A stretch of DNA of 64,000 nt. Source: Anseranas semipalmata. Its lineage: Eukaryota; Chordata; Aves; Anseriformes; Anseranatidae. The position numbers were made by a program, and so were the translations under genes. Shown here piece by piece: positions 32,411 to 42,934 of this stretch; the first letter of the stretch is position 1; every line of letters begins with the position of its first letter. The stretch lies in assembly GCA_013399115.1 (NCBI GenBank), contig VXAA01004090.1, forward strand, positions 295,812 to 359,811, read 5' to 3'. The notes under the pieces are model-generated. The model saw only the letters and a list, made by a program, of their open reading frames with translations. It was not told the origin of the DNA and ran no database searches.

Positions 32411-33877
32411 GGCTTCCACCGTGTCCCCAGGAGCGTCCTCTGGCTGCTGAGCAGGATCTGTGCACGGACCCCTCCGCAGCCCAGTGTCACCGTCCCCAGG
32501 GTGCATGGGATGGATGGAGCTCGGGGAAGCGATGCTCGCAGGGTTGGGCCCCGCGGAGGGTTTGGGGTGAGCACTGTGGTGGGAGCGCCTGCAGAGTGTG
32601 CTGTGGCTTCAGGGATGCTGCAAGGACCTGCAGCCCCCGCCAAGAGCCAGGGCTGGGAGGGTTTTATGGTTTTTCCATGAAAAATCCCTGGCTGATGGCA
32701 CAGCAGAGGGATGCTGGGGAGCCAGAGCTGGGCTCCGCTGCTCGGGGGCTGAGTTTGCCCTGCTCGCTCTCCAGGTGGGCTGGGGACCCTGGAGGGAACT
32801 GGTGGGCACTGGGTGGAAGTGCCGAAGCTGGCGGCCAGATTCCTGGGGTTCAGGCCACGTGTGCTCCCTCCTGCCCCGTGCTGCAGCGTGTCCCTGCTGC
32901 CATGGGGCGCTGGGGGCACGCGGCACAGCCCGGCTGGCACAGCCCTGGGGTGCAGAGAGCGTCACGTACTGGTCCTGGTCTGCACAAATGGAAGATGCAA
33001 GGATGAAGGGAGCTTGAAGGCTCCTCGGGTAGGGACGTTGGTGCAGGAACAGCTGAAGAGCCCCAGAAATGCTTTGCTGTGCTGTTTCCAGTGAAGTGAC
33101 TGATAGGGACTGAGGGAGGAGGATGGATATGGGTGGGGAGCGGATTTAGGAAATGATTTCATTGTAGGTTAAATTTCCTCCATGCTGAGATGTTGCAGAG
33201 TTTGGGGAAAGAGGAGCAAGGATGCCACCGAAAAAATCCCACGGCTGGCTGTGGCTGTGGCTCGATGGTGAAGGGAAGGAACTTGTAAAGTCATTGGCCA
33301 TGCAAAGCCACACCAGGAAAACGTGGGGCAGGGCACAGCAAATCCCACCTGGCAGGCACCTGAAGGAGAAATCCTTTTCCGCTAATACATTACCACATGC
33401 TTGTTCCTATAACAAATAACTGAGTCAGTGGGAGAAAACCAAATTCAATTTATATCTCAATCCAAGCAAATAGGAAAAGGCTGCCAAATCTGACAATAAA
33501 AATCCACAGTGATCTCAGATGTTTCCCTCCTATATATTAGGAGGATGCAGAGCAACGTTCGGCCGAGGTACCAATGCAGGGGGATCAGTGCATCCCGGGG
33601 ACAGCCTCGAGCCGTGCCCTTGTGCAACGAGCAAAGCTCTGTGAGTGTAAATCGTGCCAGCTGTGAGGTGCACTGCCAGATGTGGGATGCGGACGTGGCT
33701 TCAGAGCTGCCCTGGGGACAGCGAGGGGACAGCAAGGGGACCGGCACTCCTGGCACCTTTCTGAAATCATCCAGACAGCCTGTTGTGGAAAAAGGCGGAG
33801 TGCTCTCACGTCGGGATGCTCCTCCTCTGTATCCATGTGATTCCTGGACTTGTCCCAGTCCCGCTGGCTAAAGCACA

Positions 33878-33911
33878 GCGATGCGCCCTGCCCCAGGGGA
33901 TGTCCTCTCCT
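33878..33911 (+). repeat. Dispersed repeat, copy B
   Basis: This is the same sequence as at 32374-32410, in the same orientation 1.5 kb downstream. It lacks ATG after GCGATG and has two base changes. Read on the minus strand, both copies are open and encode RRGHPL.QG.S, which may be a trace of a transposon frame or simply the shared DNA. Confidence 0.6.
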
Positions 33912-34203
33912 TACGGTGCAGTGCGTGGTGGCAGGTGGCACGCTGCTCTGTGTGGGACGGGCTGCTGGGACAGGCCTGGGGGGACATTTCTGCATCACCC
34001 AGCAGGAGATAAATGGGTGCATACAGCCAAAAAAGGTTGTGCTTTCCTCCCACAGAGGTCACACATTGCTTCTCATCCAGAGAGCATTGCTCCAAGTGAC
34101 CGGGACTCCCCTTAAAGCAAGGCAAGCTTTAAGTGCAGGCGCCTTTGGTCCTGGCTGGGAGAGAGCATTGCAGCTCTGCACTGTGCCCAGGCTGGCTGCA
34201 GGT

Positions 34204-34285
34204 GTGCAACGGCACCGAAAGATGTTTTGCTGTGCAATTGCACCAAGGCCGTTCTGCCGTGCGACGGCACTGAAGCGACGTCCCC
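34204..34285 (+). repeat. Triple 27-28-base tandem unit
   Basis: Three degenerate units start at 34204 (GTGCAACGGCACCGAAA), 34232 (GTGCAATTGCACCAAGG) and 34259 (GTGCGACGGCACTGAAG). The first halves are alike, the second halves differ. The middle unit contains the palindrome TGCAATTGCA. Confidence 0.7.
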
Positions 34286-34434
34286 AGGCTGGTGGCAGGG
34301 CTGGGGTTCCCTCGCAGTGACGCTGGCTGCTCCCCACCTACCCGGGTGGTGCCCCCGGACCGAGCCGTGTGCCCGTCCGGACACAGGCGATGCGGAGCCT
34401 CTGCCGGGTTTCCAGCGGTGGCAGCAGATGGGTG

Positions 34435-34620
34435 AGCGGGATTAAATGAAGAGTCAAAACAGGCAGTTCTGTTAACTGTTTTCCTAGAAGAAGGCATTTA
34501 GCGAGCTCGGCTGAGCTATAAATACCCCGTAGTGTTCCTCTAATACACCAGGCGAGCTGGGGAATGGGAAGGGGAGGCTTGTCTTCGGGTAAACAAATGC
34601 CGAGCAAATAGCACTGGGGG
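34435..34620. promoter_or_regulatory. Candidate conserved non-coding block 7
   Basis: The block contains GGATTAAATGAAG, CTGTTAACTG and CTATAAATACC, a TATA-box-like or MEF2-like sequence at 34516. There is no CpG island or coding exon after it, so a promoter is not proven. Confidence 0.3.
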
Positions 34621-34639
34621 GAACAAAAGCTACCAAGGG

Positions 34640-36030
34640 ACTGAAGTCAAGCACCGCAGCTAACTTTGGCTCTGAGACGCGGCATTTCTCGGGCAGCATG
34701 TGACTGCATCCAGATGCTTCATTAGCCTGTCTGGAACCCAAGCTTTGGACTTTTTGTTCCCAGATGTTGGGGTTTGAGGATTTGCAGTTGATCTTCCTTG
34801 TTTTTTAAATGCTTAAAAAAGCAAGCGAAGTAACCTGAGAATGAAACAAAATAGTTCAAGTTAAGCTGGAATGAAGTTTTTTGGTTTTCTCTATCTGTTC
34901 AGCCACCGAGCTGCGAAGTTTCCGCTTTGCAGAGCTTTGCATGTGGATGAGGGCTGGATCCGACCACGGAGAACAGGCAGCTGGTGGAAGATAGCAGCCA
35001 CGCAGGGAGCAAGGGGGGACACAGGTGCCCGGGACAAGCTCTCCTTCAGACATCTTCGCTCAGGAACAGCCCAAGTGCTCCCCATGCTCGTTTGCTTTTT
35101 GCCCATTCAAACCGCAGAACAGCAAAAGGGAGGGGAAAGAAACGTTATTCCCGTGCTGCGTTAGGAACAGTTTGGTCTCATTAAAATCTGCTTTCACCTG
35201 CTACTAATTTTCCTCTGGTTGCGAAGGCCTGGAATTGTTTGTTTGTTTGTTTGGCTGAATGAAGAGGGAAGGAGAGCTGTTAGATGTTACTCAGTGTGAG
35301 GAAATGACGGCGCGCGCTGGCGGGGGCACGCCGGGTGACAAGTGGTGGTGGGGACGGGGAGAAAGCTGCAGTGATAAAACCCTTCCTGGGCTTTTGTAGC
35401 CATCTGGGGGGGCTGGAGTGGCACTGGGGGGGGACGATGCCCTATGGGGGTCCGCAATGGGGCAGTGGCGTCCCCAGTGCCTCTGGCTTTGTGCTGGGGG
35501 TGAGCTCTGAAGCCAGCTCCTGGGGTCCCCGGCTGGCCCTGCCTAGCTGCTCAGGGCAGGGACGTCCGTCTGTCCCAGGGTCGGAGGATGGACGCTCAGG
35601 TGTGAGGTTTGCAGTCCTGGGGCTGCAGCAAGAAGTGGAAATGTTGCTCCCATCCCCACAGCCATCAACAGGACTCCAGTGAGCGGGGCCCCTCACCGAG
35701 GGCTGGGGACGCTGATTTATGGAGCTGCGATGGAGAAACGGGAAAGCGCAGGTGCATGGGGAAATTCCCTCGAGCGCTGGGGCTGGGAACACATGACACC
35801 AAATCTCCATCCTCTGAGCCAGTTGCATCACCCCCCTTCCTGCCCCCAAACCCCATGGTGCCCTGCCGAGGTGGGCTGGAGCTGCAGGGGTGCAGGAGCT
35901 GCATCTCCCCACCTTCGCTGGTGGGGACGGACACGGCTGCAGGGACCTGCCTGAGGAGCAGAGGAGCTGCAGGACGTCACCGTGCCTCTCCTGCTGGCTG
36001 TGCCTGCCCCAACGAGCGCAGCACACGAGA
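34640..36030. other. GC-rich intergenic sequence
   Basis: No gene was recognised. G-runs at 35405-35470 could form G-quadruplexes. A short TTTG repeat lies at 35239-35254. Confidence 0.55.
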
Positions 36031-36034
36031 GCTG

Positions 36035-36500
36035 TCTCGCATTATTGTGACAAGTAATTAGGGTGATGCGAGCTGCTAAAAAAACGACTTTATTAGGCAA
36101 AAGCAGCCTATAAACATCCTGGAACAAGCAGGCTGCTTAAACGACTCCAGATTGCACGGGAAAGTGGCCGCTCTCCTCCCGCTCCTGCGGAGTGCCCCGG
36201 CTGGGATGTGGCACCGCGGTGGCACAGGGCATCGCCCGCAGCTGGCACAGCCCCTGCCCGTGCCTGCTCCTGGCAAGCAGCGGGCTGGGGCTGGGACGAG
36301 CGTGAATAAATCCGCAGCGCTGGGGCTGCTTTAGCATGCCTCTAATTGGAGCCATAAAGTTAAACTCGGCCACTTAGGGTTCTGCTGGGAGCTGGGGCTT
36401 CCATTTGCAGGCTCCCCCGCGCAGATAAAGGGCACCGTGCTCACTAATAGGTGTTAAATTGGAGCATCACTTTTTAATAAGCCTCTTAATGGCATGATGC
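36035..36500. promoter_or_regulatory. Candidate conserved non-coding block 8 (two parts)
   Basis: Part one (36040-36130) has CATTATTGTGACAAGTAATTAG and TTTATTAGGC. Part two (36330-36500) has CTAATTGGAGCCATAAAG, GATAAAGGG and TTTTTAATAAGCC. A GC-rich spacer separates them. These look like two enhancers or one bipartite element. Confidence 0.4.
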
Positions 36501-37575
36501 GGCTCCTTGGCAGCTTTGGGATGCCTCCATTATGAAACCTTGCGCTGGGGCGAGCAAGGGAAGGTGGAAGTGGTGCCAGGAACCCATAGGTTGGAGATGC
36601 AGGGACGATGCACGGAGCCCAGGGGCACACCCGGGTCCTGTGTTTCCTTCTTTGGGACCATCCTCTTCATCATCAGGACCATCCTCTTCGTGCCGGTGCT
36701 GCTGAGGGGTCACATTGAGGGTGATGCTCCTTGCTGCCCCTCGTCCTGCGTGCATCACCATCACTGGTTCGGTGCTGTCAGAGCGATTCCAGATTTTGCC
36801 TTTCTCCTGCTGTGACTTAGCAGGACTTGAAATGGTGCCCAGCCGAGTGGGTCAGCCCCGTCCCTGGCTGCAGGGCGAGGATGCCTCAGGCATGATGCTG
36901 CTGAGCCTCACGGGGCGGGCGATGGGTCCAAATGTCCGCCTGGCTGCTGTTAAAGAACATGAAGTAGTCCCACGGACACCCCTTGGGGTGCCCCCTAAAA
37001 GTGCTGGCTGACAGCGTCCAGTGAAGCATTTTGCCTTTACTGAGCAAGCTGCATAATTAACAAAAAATCAAAGCCCCTCCTTCCCCCCCAGTTCCAAAGG
37101 GGCTCCTCTCCTCCCGCTGCCCTGCGTGGTTGTAGAAGTGACAACACGGATGGACCAGGAACCGTCCTGCAAAACGCAGCGGACTGGAACCAGGAGGGAA
37201 GCCTCCAGGCTGCTCGCACATGGGTAATGCTTACAGAAAGGGCTAGGCTCCCAAGAAACAGGCACTATTTTTATCTAATCCCTCTGCTTTAATAACAGGG
37301 AGTTGGAGGGGTTCGTTATTAGTAATTCAGAGGAGGGTGTTTAAAAGTCCCCAATGAGTTCCGCAGTCACGTGCTGCCCCGGTGCTGCTCCTGCCTTGGC
37401 TTCTCCCACCAGGCGGGGTGGGAGGATGGTGCTGGTCACATCCTGACCGCGCTGTGCTCGCCCAGAGCCTGCGACGTGCTCCCACACCTGCTCTCCGGGC
37501 ACACCGAGGTTTGGCTCCAAACACCCACAAGTAGAAAGCGTTTGTTCAAACTCAGCTCCCCAGGGCACTGGGGAC
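36500..37575. other. Intergenic sequence
   Basis: There are only short frames, with a small AT-rich patch near 37,035-37,070 and 37,265-37,330. No gene seen. Confidence 0.55.
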
Positions 37576-37580
37576 AGGAT

Positions 37581-37630
37581 GGGATGGGATGGGATGGGAT
37601 GGGATGGGATGGGATGGGATGGGATGGGAT
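37581..37630 (+). repeat. (GGGAT)10 pentamer microsatellite
   Basis: Ten perfect GGGAT units follow an imperfect start (GGGACAGGAT). The open frame through it that gives a run of GWDGM is a by-product. A related array in the opposite orientation lies 2.2 kb to the right. Confidence 0.97.
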
Positions 37631-37769
37631 AGGACAGGACTTGCTGTATTCAGTGCTGATGGATGAGGGGGATTTGTCACTTCCAGACCAGGCAAATTTG
37701 AGGCCAAAGCTGTGGAAGGGAATGGATGCAATTTTTGTCAGTTCCATCCGCGCCGGCGAATGCAGATCA

Positions 37770-38020
37770 TGAATTACACACCCGCCAGATGACAGGCTGA
37801 CATTTTAGCTCCAAACATTCTCCTATAATTAGAGAATCTAATGCAATACAGGGAATGGCTCCATTTTACACACACATTATCGTAATGCCTTTAAATAAGA
37901 TAATTGATTATGCCTCTGCATAAGAAAGTAAAATATTCGGTGTAATTAAAACCGACATTCAGATTTTGGCATGCTGACAGGTGAGGCCATGTGTCATTTT
38001 ATAAATCCTTAAAGTGATAT
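37770..38020. promoter_or_regulatory. Candidate conserved non-coding block 9
   Basis: This is a strongly AT-rich block with CCTATAATTAGAG, ATTATCGTAATGCC, AGATAATTGATTATGCC, GGTGTAATTAAAACC and GGCATGCTGACAGGTG (a MEIS-type TGACAG). It has sharp borders with GC-rich sequence on the left. It is among the best enhancer candidates here. Confidence 0.45.
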
Positions 38021-38139
38021 TCACACCCACATTTGAGTTCCTGAAGTTTGGGGAGAAGAAGAAAAGAAACCCTCGCTGCTGAGTTGTTTTTTTATCCTGA
38101 GTTCAAATGTGTTTTGAAGAGGAATTTCTTTCTCTTCTC

Positions 38140-38162
38140 TCTTTTTTTTTTTTTTTTTTTCC
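38140..38162 (+). repeat. Poly-T run
   Basis: Thymine homopolymer of about 19 bases inside a pyrimidine tract. Simple sequence, no retroelement body seen. Confidence 0.85.
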
Positions 38163-38169
38163 CCTTCTG

Positions 38170-39850
38170 TCCTCATTTGTCTTCATTTCAGCCTCATATC
38201 ATCGGCTGACACAAACCTGCAGCCGTACCGCTGTGAGCAGGGATGTTGGTAGATCGCGCCCGACAGCAGGACCTGGCCAGCTCCCTGCTTGCTGCAGACC
38301 CTCCGAGGAGTCCCCGCGCAGTGCTGCTGAGTTGCAGGCGGCGTCTGCTCCGGCTTCAGTGCCGAAACCACTGCCTGGTGTTGATGGCCTCTCCTGGAGC
38401 AGAGACCTCTGTGTAGGAGCTGGGAAAGTGCTTCGCGGAGTGGTGGCTGCCTAAAGCCCTGAGATCCTTCTGGATGAGGGATGGCCGAGGAACCTGTCCC
38501 TGATGTGATGGACGGAGGCATGGGGCAGCTGAGGATGGGGTGTTCCTGGGGGACAGGTTTTGGTGAGCCCTGGGGACATTGGGCTGGGCAGGCAGATGCT
38601 CTAGCCTTGCCACCTGGGCTGAGGTGCTCTTGTTCCTTTTTTTATGGGTGCTTTTATGCTTAGGACTGAGGAGTATTTGTCGCTTCTCCCATCCATTTTT
38701 GTGTCTGGAGGTGCCTGTGAGGATTGTGTTTCTGAGCCAAACCTTGGGTGCCAAAAAATGCTCAGGACCCTCTATGAAACCTGCTGGCTGGGGCTCCACC
38801 TGCTGCTAATGGACAAGGTTTGTGACACAAATCCCCACTGCTGCTAGGTCATGCCTCCTGCGGTCACCGGGTCGGTGATGGGGCTTGAGGTCTGGGGGCT
38901 TTTGAGGGGATTCTTTAGGTCTTGAGAAATCCTCTAAGTCAATGCTGATGCTGACCTGCTGCTTCAATATTTGCTGACTGCTGCACCTTGAAATTTTGCA
39001 AACAGAGGCTTGGACACTTTCAGCATACCTAAATCTGCCCTTATTGTCCCATAACGTGTTTCTGGTGAGATCTGGGCAGAGTCTGGGCAAAGACTCTCTG
39101 CCCTCTGTGCTCTGCATCCATCCCCATCCCATTTGAAGGTGACACTGCTGATAAAAAGGAGGACCCAGGCTGTGAATATTGAATCTGCCTCCTGCCAGCA
39201 ACGTGGACTTGGTCCAACCTGCCGCCAGCTGCAGGTGGCTGGCACCCCATTGCCTTTCAAACAAGCAGACCTGCTTAAGGTTTGTCCCCTACAGCCAGGC
39301 TTACCCGCCAGCGAACTGCCCCCTTCCAGCCCTCAATGCACCCAGCGGACTTGCCGGGCAGACGTGACATTTCCAGCCCCGCGTAGGGTCTGTGCGGGGA
39401 CCCTGTGGTGGCCAGCACCAGCCTTGCAGAAGGAACGGTGCAGGAGGGTCTCGTTCGGTAGCTTGTACCTGCCTGTGGATACGTACCACGCACAATAGTG
39501 ACCATTAGACCAGGTTTCAGTGTCACTTGCTCCCTCACATTGCCACCCAGACTTTCAGTGACAGCCTTTCCTATTTTGTAACAACTACTCCAGCTGTGGG
39601 TCCATCACCCTTCTCCCCATGGGCTCCAGCAAGTGCACAGATAATCAAGACTCTCAGCCAGTCAGCAGCAACCTGACAGCTCCCAGCCTGGGAGCTGGCT
39701 GTGGAGGCCAAATCCTGCTTCCTCCTCGATGCTGCAGGGCATCATGTCCCTCACCCCGCCTTGGCTGGGCAGGGCGAGGGCAGGGATTGCTTGTGAGCAC
39801 CACATTGGAGAACACCCTGGGGGGATGCAGGGTGGGAGAGAGGTTTCCCT
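38170..39850. other. Intergenic sequence
   Basis: No gene seen; ordinary mixed sequence with short frames on both strands. Confidence 0.55.
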
Positions 39851-39852
39851 AT

Positions 39853-39934
39853 CTCCATCCCCATTCCCATCCCCATCCCCATCCCCATCTCATCCCATCC
39901 CATCCCATCCCCATCCCCATCCCATCCCCTCTCC
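39853..39934 (-). repeat. (GGGAT)/(GGGGAT) array in reverse orientation
   Basis: On the plus strand this reads CCATCCCCATTCCCATCCCC and onward, an imperfect array of CCCAT and CCCCAT units. On the minus strand it is the same GGGAT family as the array at 37581. It is less pure, which suggests greater age. Confidence 0.93.
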
Positions 39935-40019
39935 CATTCCAGCCCCTCTGGGGGTCAGAAAGCCAGGCTCTCCAGGCCATCCATCTGGGCAGGGCTCTGG
40001 CGAAGGCAGGAGGAGGAGG

Positions 40020-40420
40020 AGGAGGGGGCGAGGAGCAGCGGGCAGCGCTGTCTGCTCAGCTCACATTAGCAGACGGCTCTGGCTCTCTCCGCCGCTCTTC
40101 AGGCCATTACGCCGGGCTCGTGGGGCTGCGGTTGGCAGCGTGGGGCGCCGGAGCCCGCTGGGATGCCGGCACTGCAGCCAGCCGCTCGCGCCTTCCTCCG
40201 CTCTTAAGTGGGCTTGTAAAGAAAAGCACCCCCCTGTGCCTGGGAAACGGAGCCGTGTTAAAGCGGCTTGTTTAAATGCAGCACCCGGCCTCCCTCCCGC
40301 GGCCTCCCGGCCTCCCCCCGGCAGGGTGACAAGGAGGGGAATGGGTCCCGCTCCCGGCTGTCCCGGCTGTGCGTGGGCAGCGTGCGCGTGGCGAGGTGGG
40401 TGGGTGTGACATGAGCCCTG
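40020..40420. promoter_or_regulatory. CpG-dense segment, possible second orphan island
   Basis: CpG density rises here to near that of the two promoter islands, preceded by a GGA repeat at 40007-40027. There is no identifiable first exon or start. It could be a promoter of a non-coding RNA, an intergenic island, or GC-rich background. Confidence 0.35.
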
Positions 40421-42450
40421 GTGCTGCTTCGTGGCTGCCAGAATGGATGCGTCAGCCTGAGGGGACAACGGAGCATGGGGCAGGTGCTGGTGGGGGGGTT
40501 ACCGCACCTGGGGGCCCGCGTGCTGGCACTTATCCTGCAGCCAAAGCCTGAGATCTCTGCGGCCGTGGGCACTGGCTGCGTCACCCCGCAGAGATAAATG
40601 GTACGCAGGCCGCAGCAGGTGAGAGGACCCCTCAGGGCAACGCAGTTTTCCTGGGCTGGGTTGAGAATCTGTGTGGAGCTGGCTGCCTGGGGCTGCCTCC
40701 TGCATCCCTCAGCATCCCGCAGCCCTCAGAGGGGATGCAAAAAGGGCATCCTGCATCCCTCAGCTTCATCACCCCGCTCGTGATCAAGACCCCAGGAACA
40801 ACGCCCCGGTACCAAATGCCACCTGGACATCCCTGCCGCCTGCCCAGCCCTCGCTGTGCCCTGCTGCTGGCACACGGTCCCTGGGCTGTCCCCCACGCAG
40901 GTTCCCCGGGCTGTCTCACACTTTGGCACCCGCGCTCCCCCCTTCCTCCACCTGCGCCCGCTCCTCACCCTCGCACACCCCCGCGGGATGATGCACGCCA
41001 CGGAGGAGCGTGCGCGAGCGGCATTAGTCACCGTTCCTGTGGGAGGAAGGTTGCGAGCAGAGGAGGAGGAGGAGCGCAGCCACAACGTGGAGCGAGACCA
41101 CAGCCACCGACGTCCCCGCTGACTGTCCCTCTCCTTGCGGTCGGGGCTGGGGGGGGTGAAATAATTGCAATTATTTCAGGCAACCTCCTGGGGCTGTGGA
41201 GGTGGGGGCAGTGGGAGCAATGCTGGCGTGATGCCTGTGGAGGGGGAAAAGCCACCCCAGGAGTCCCTGGGGAGGGAAGCTGTTGCAGCCGCTGATGTGG
41301 GGGCACGTGGATGGGATTAGGTGCGGAGAGAAGCAGAGCATTTCATCCGTGGTGGAGCTGCGGTGTTTCTGAGCATCCTTTTTTGGGGAGGAGGAGCCAG
41401 GTGCAGAGTGCGAGGGCAGATGGATAAAGCTGGAGGAGATGAGCTGGCCACGTACAGCAAAGCACCCCGGGCACTTTGCCTAAGTGAAGGCTGGGATGCG
41501 GGTGAGAAGGCAGGGCAGGAGCAGAGAAAGGCAGTCACAGGGTGGGTGAGAGCTCTCTGGGGGGCTCCAAGAGGAGCAGAGCAAAGGGACATCCCCCTTC
41601 AAGTAGATTCAAGGAGGTGACAAGGAAGACAACCTGGCCAGCTGTCCTGCAGAGGAACCCCATCAGCTGCATTGTGTGCAGCCCCACGGGGCATTTCTGC
41701 TTTTCCTCGCTGTGCTGGCACCCTGGGCTCGCATCCCCTTGGCTGCTCCAGGCTCTCCTTGGGGAGCTGAGGAAAGGTCTCCCCAGAGCCGTCCCCAGGG
41801 GTATCCTCTCCCAAGCCTCCCCCTGCCCGGCTGCGCAGTCCTTGGCCGAGAAGTGTGAAGCTCAGCTCTGAGACGAGCTCTGCTCGCCAGCCGCTTTCCT
41901 ATTTGCAGCTTCTAAGTCCTGCGGAGCGTGTGGGCAGCAGATTGGAGGAGAGAGCAACCACAAAACTTGCTTGCACCATCCCCTTCCTTACAAACTAGCT
42001 TCAGCCCAGCTGGCAAGCGAAGGCAGGCTGCCTCTGAACGGCAAAGCAGGCAGCTGCCCTGATCTCAGGGCAGGTGGAACTGTCACCCCTCTCCTGAGCC
42101 ATGTGTTTTGCTGTGCACCAACAGTTTCCACCTCTCCTCCAGCCCCAGGCGGGCCAGGAGCCATGAGCGTGCGAGGCAGGAGCGCACCGTGCACAGAGCC
42201 GGTGCCAGGACCTTGTGAGCATCCCGCTGCTGTCAGCTGCTGCTTCACAGCTGCCCACCTGCACGATTAAAAAGATTACCCAGATTAAAAGGATCATCCA
42301 GGTGGAGGGAAAGCAACAGGGCTGTGAGCATTAACTCTTGTGCCAAACTCCAGCTCTGTTCTTCTCCCGACAGGGGCTGAGTTGCAAGACTTGGGCTGGT
42401 GTCCTCACTCCTGTGCACCCCGCTCCTTGGACTTGCTGGCAGAAGATGAG
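40420..42450. other. GC-rich intergenic sequence with a 22-bp palindrome
   Basis: No gene seen. CCTGCATCCCTCAGC is repeated at 40697 and 40750. A perfect 22-base palindrome interrupts the GC-rich sequence at 41157-41178. Confidence 0.55.
41157..41178. promoter_or_regulatory. 22-bp perfect palindrome with paired homeodomain sites
   Basis: The sequence is TGAAATAATTG joined to its reverse complement CAATTATTTCA. It includes TAAT-TGCA-ATTA, two inverted TAAT cores four bases apart as used by cooperative paired-class homeodomain dimers. TTGCAA in the centre also resembles a C/EBP half-site pair. It sits alone in GC-rich DNA. Confidence 0.5.
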
Positions 42451-42454
42451 CGTA

Positions 42455-42930
42455 AGAAGGGCTGCCGATTTATCTGCGGACCCTGGAACATTGATAGACA
42501 ACTAATGAATCACAACATCACTTATGCATCAACTTCTTTGAAATGCAAAGCACTCCCTTGATATTTCAGCATTTTCCGCCCAGTCCAAAGTAAAACCCGA
42601 TAGGTAGAGAACAGACGAGTGGGAAGCTGAGCAAGGTAACGTTTCCACCTTGTGTCTGGTATGACGATTGCATCAGCATTAATTACAATGGAACTTGCTG
42701 CCCTTTAAAGCGGTTCGGCACACGTCGTATCCTCAGCTTTCCTGCCTCCGGCTGGCTCCGGCTCTGAAACAGTTTCTCACATGCATTCAAAACAGTTTGT
42801 AATTAACAATCACATTGTTTTCCTTTGAATGTCAACAGAGATACAAAAAACAGAGAGATTGAGAGCTGGGATGCTGATATGACTGAGTATTATTTTGCTT
42901 TCATGAAATGACTTTTCCCATTTTGCAGCA
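42455..42930. promoter_or_regulatory. Candidate conserved non-coding block 10 with a SOX-POU-like composite
   Basis: AT-rich sequence contains ACTAATGAATC, CTTATGCATCA, CTTTGAAATGCAAAG (42536-42550), GCATTAATTACAATGG and GTAATTAACAATC. POU-like and SOX-like cores recur. No coding frame. Confidence 0.42.
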
Positions 42931-42934
42931 AATT

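Larger units (their letters stand above)
31710..34430. other. GC-rich intergenic sequence with long spurious frames
   Basis: This part carries the longest open frame of the window (minus strand, 31834-32940, 368 codons), rich in P, S, R and G without domains, and overlapping frames on the other strand. I regard all of these as products of GC-rich composition. Two copies of a 34-37-base sequence occur at 32374 and 33878, and a triple 27-28-base unit at 34204. Confidence 0.55.

Noticed and set aside
31834..32940. 368-codon open frame on the minus strand, the longest in the window
   Set aside because: It is rich in P, S, R, G and A without any domain or repeat pattern, overlaps several frames on both strands, and lies in GC-rich DNA where stops are rare. 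No splice-linked partner or promoter is visible.
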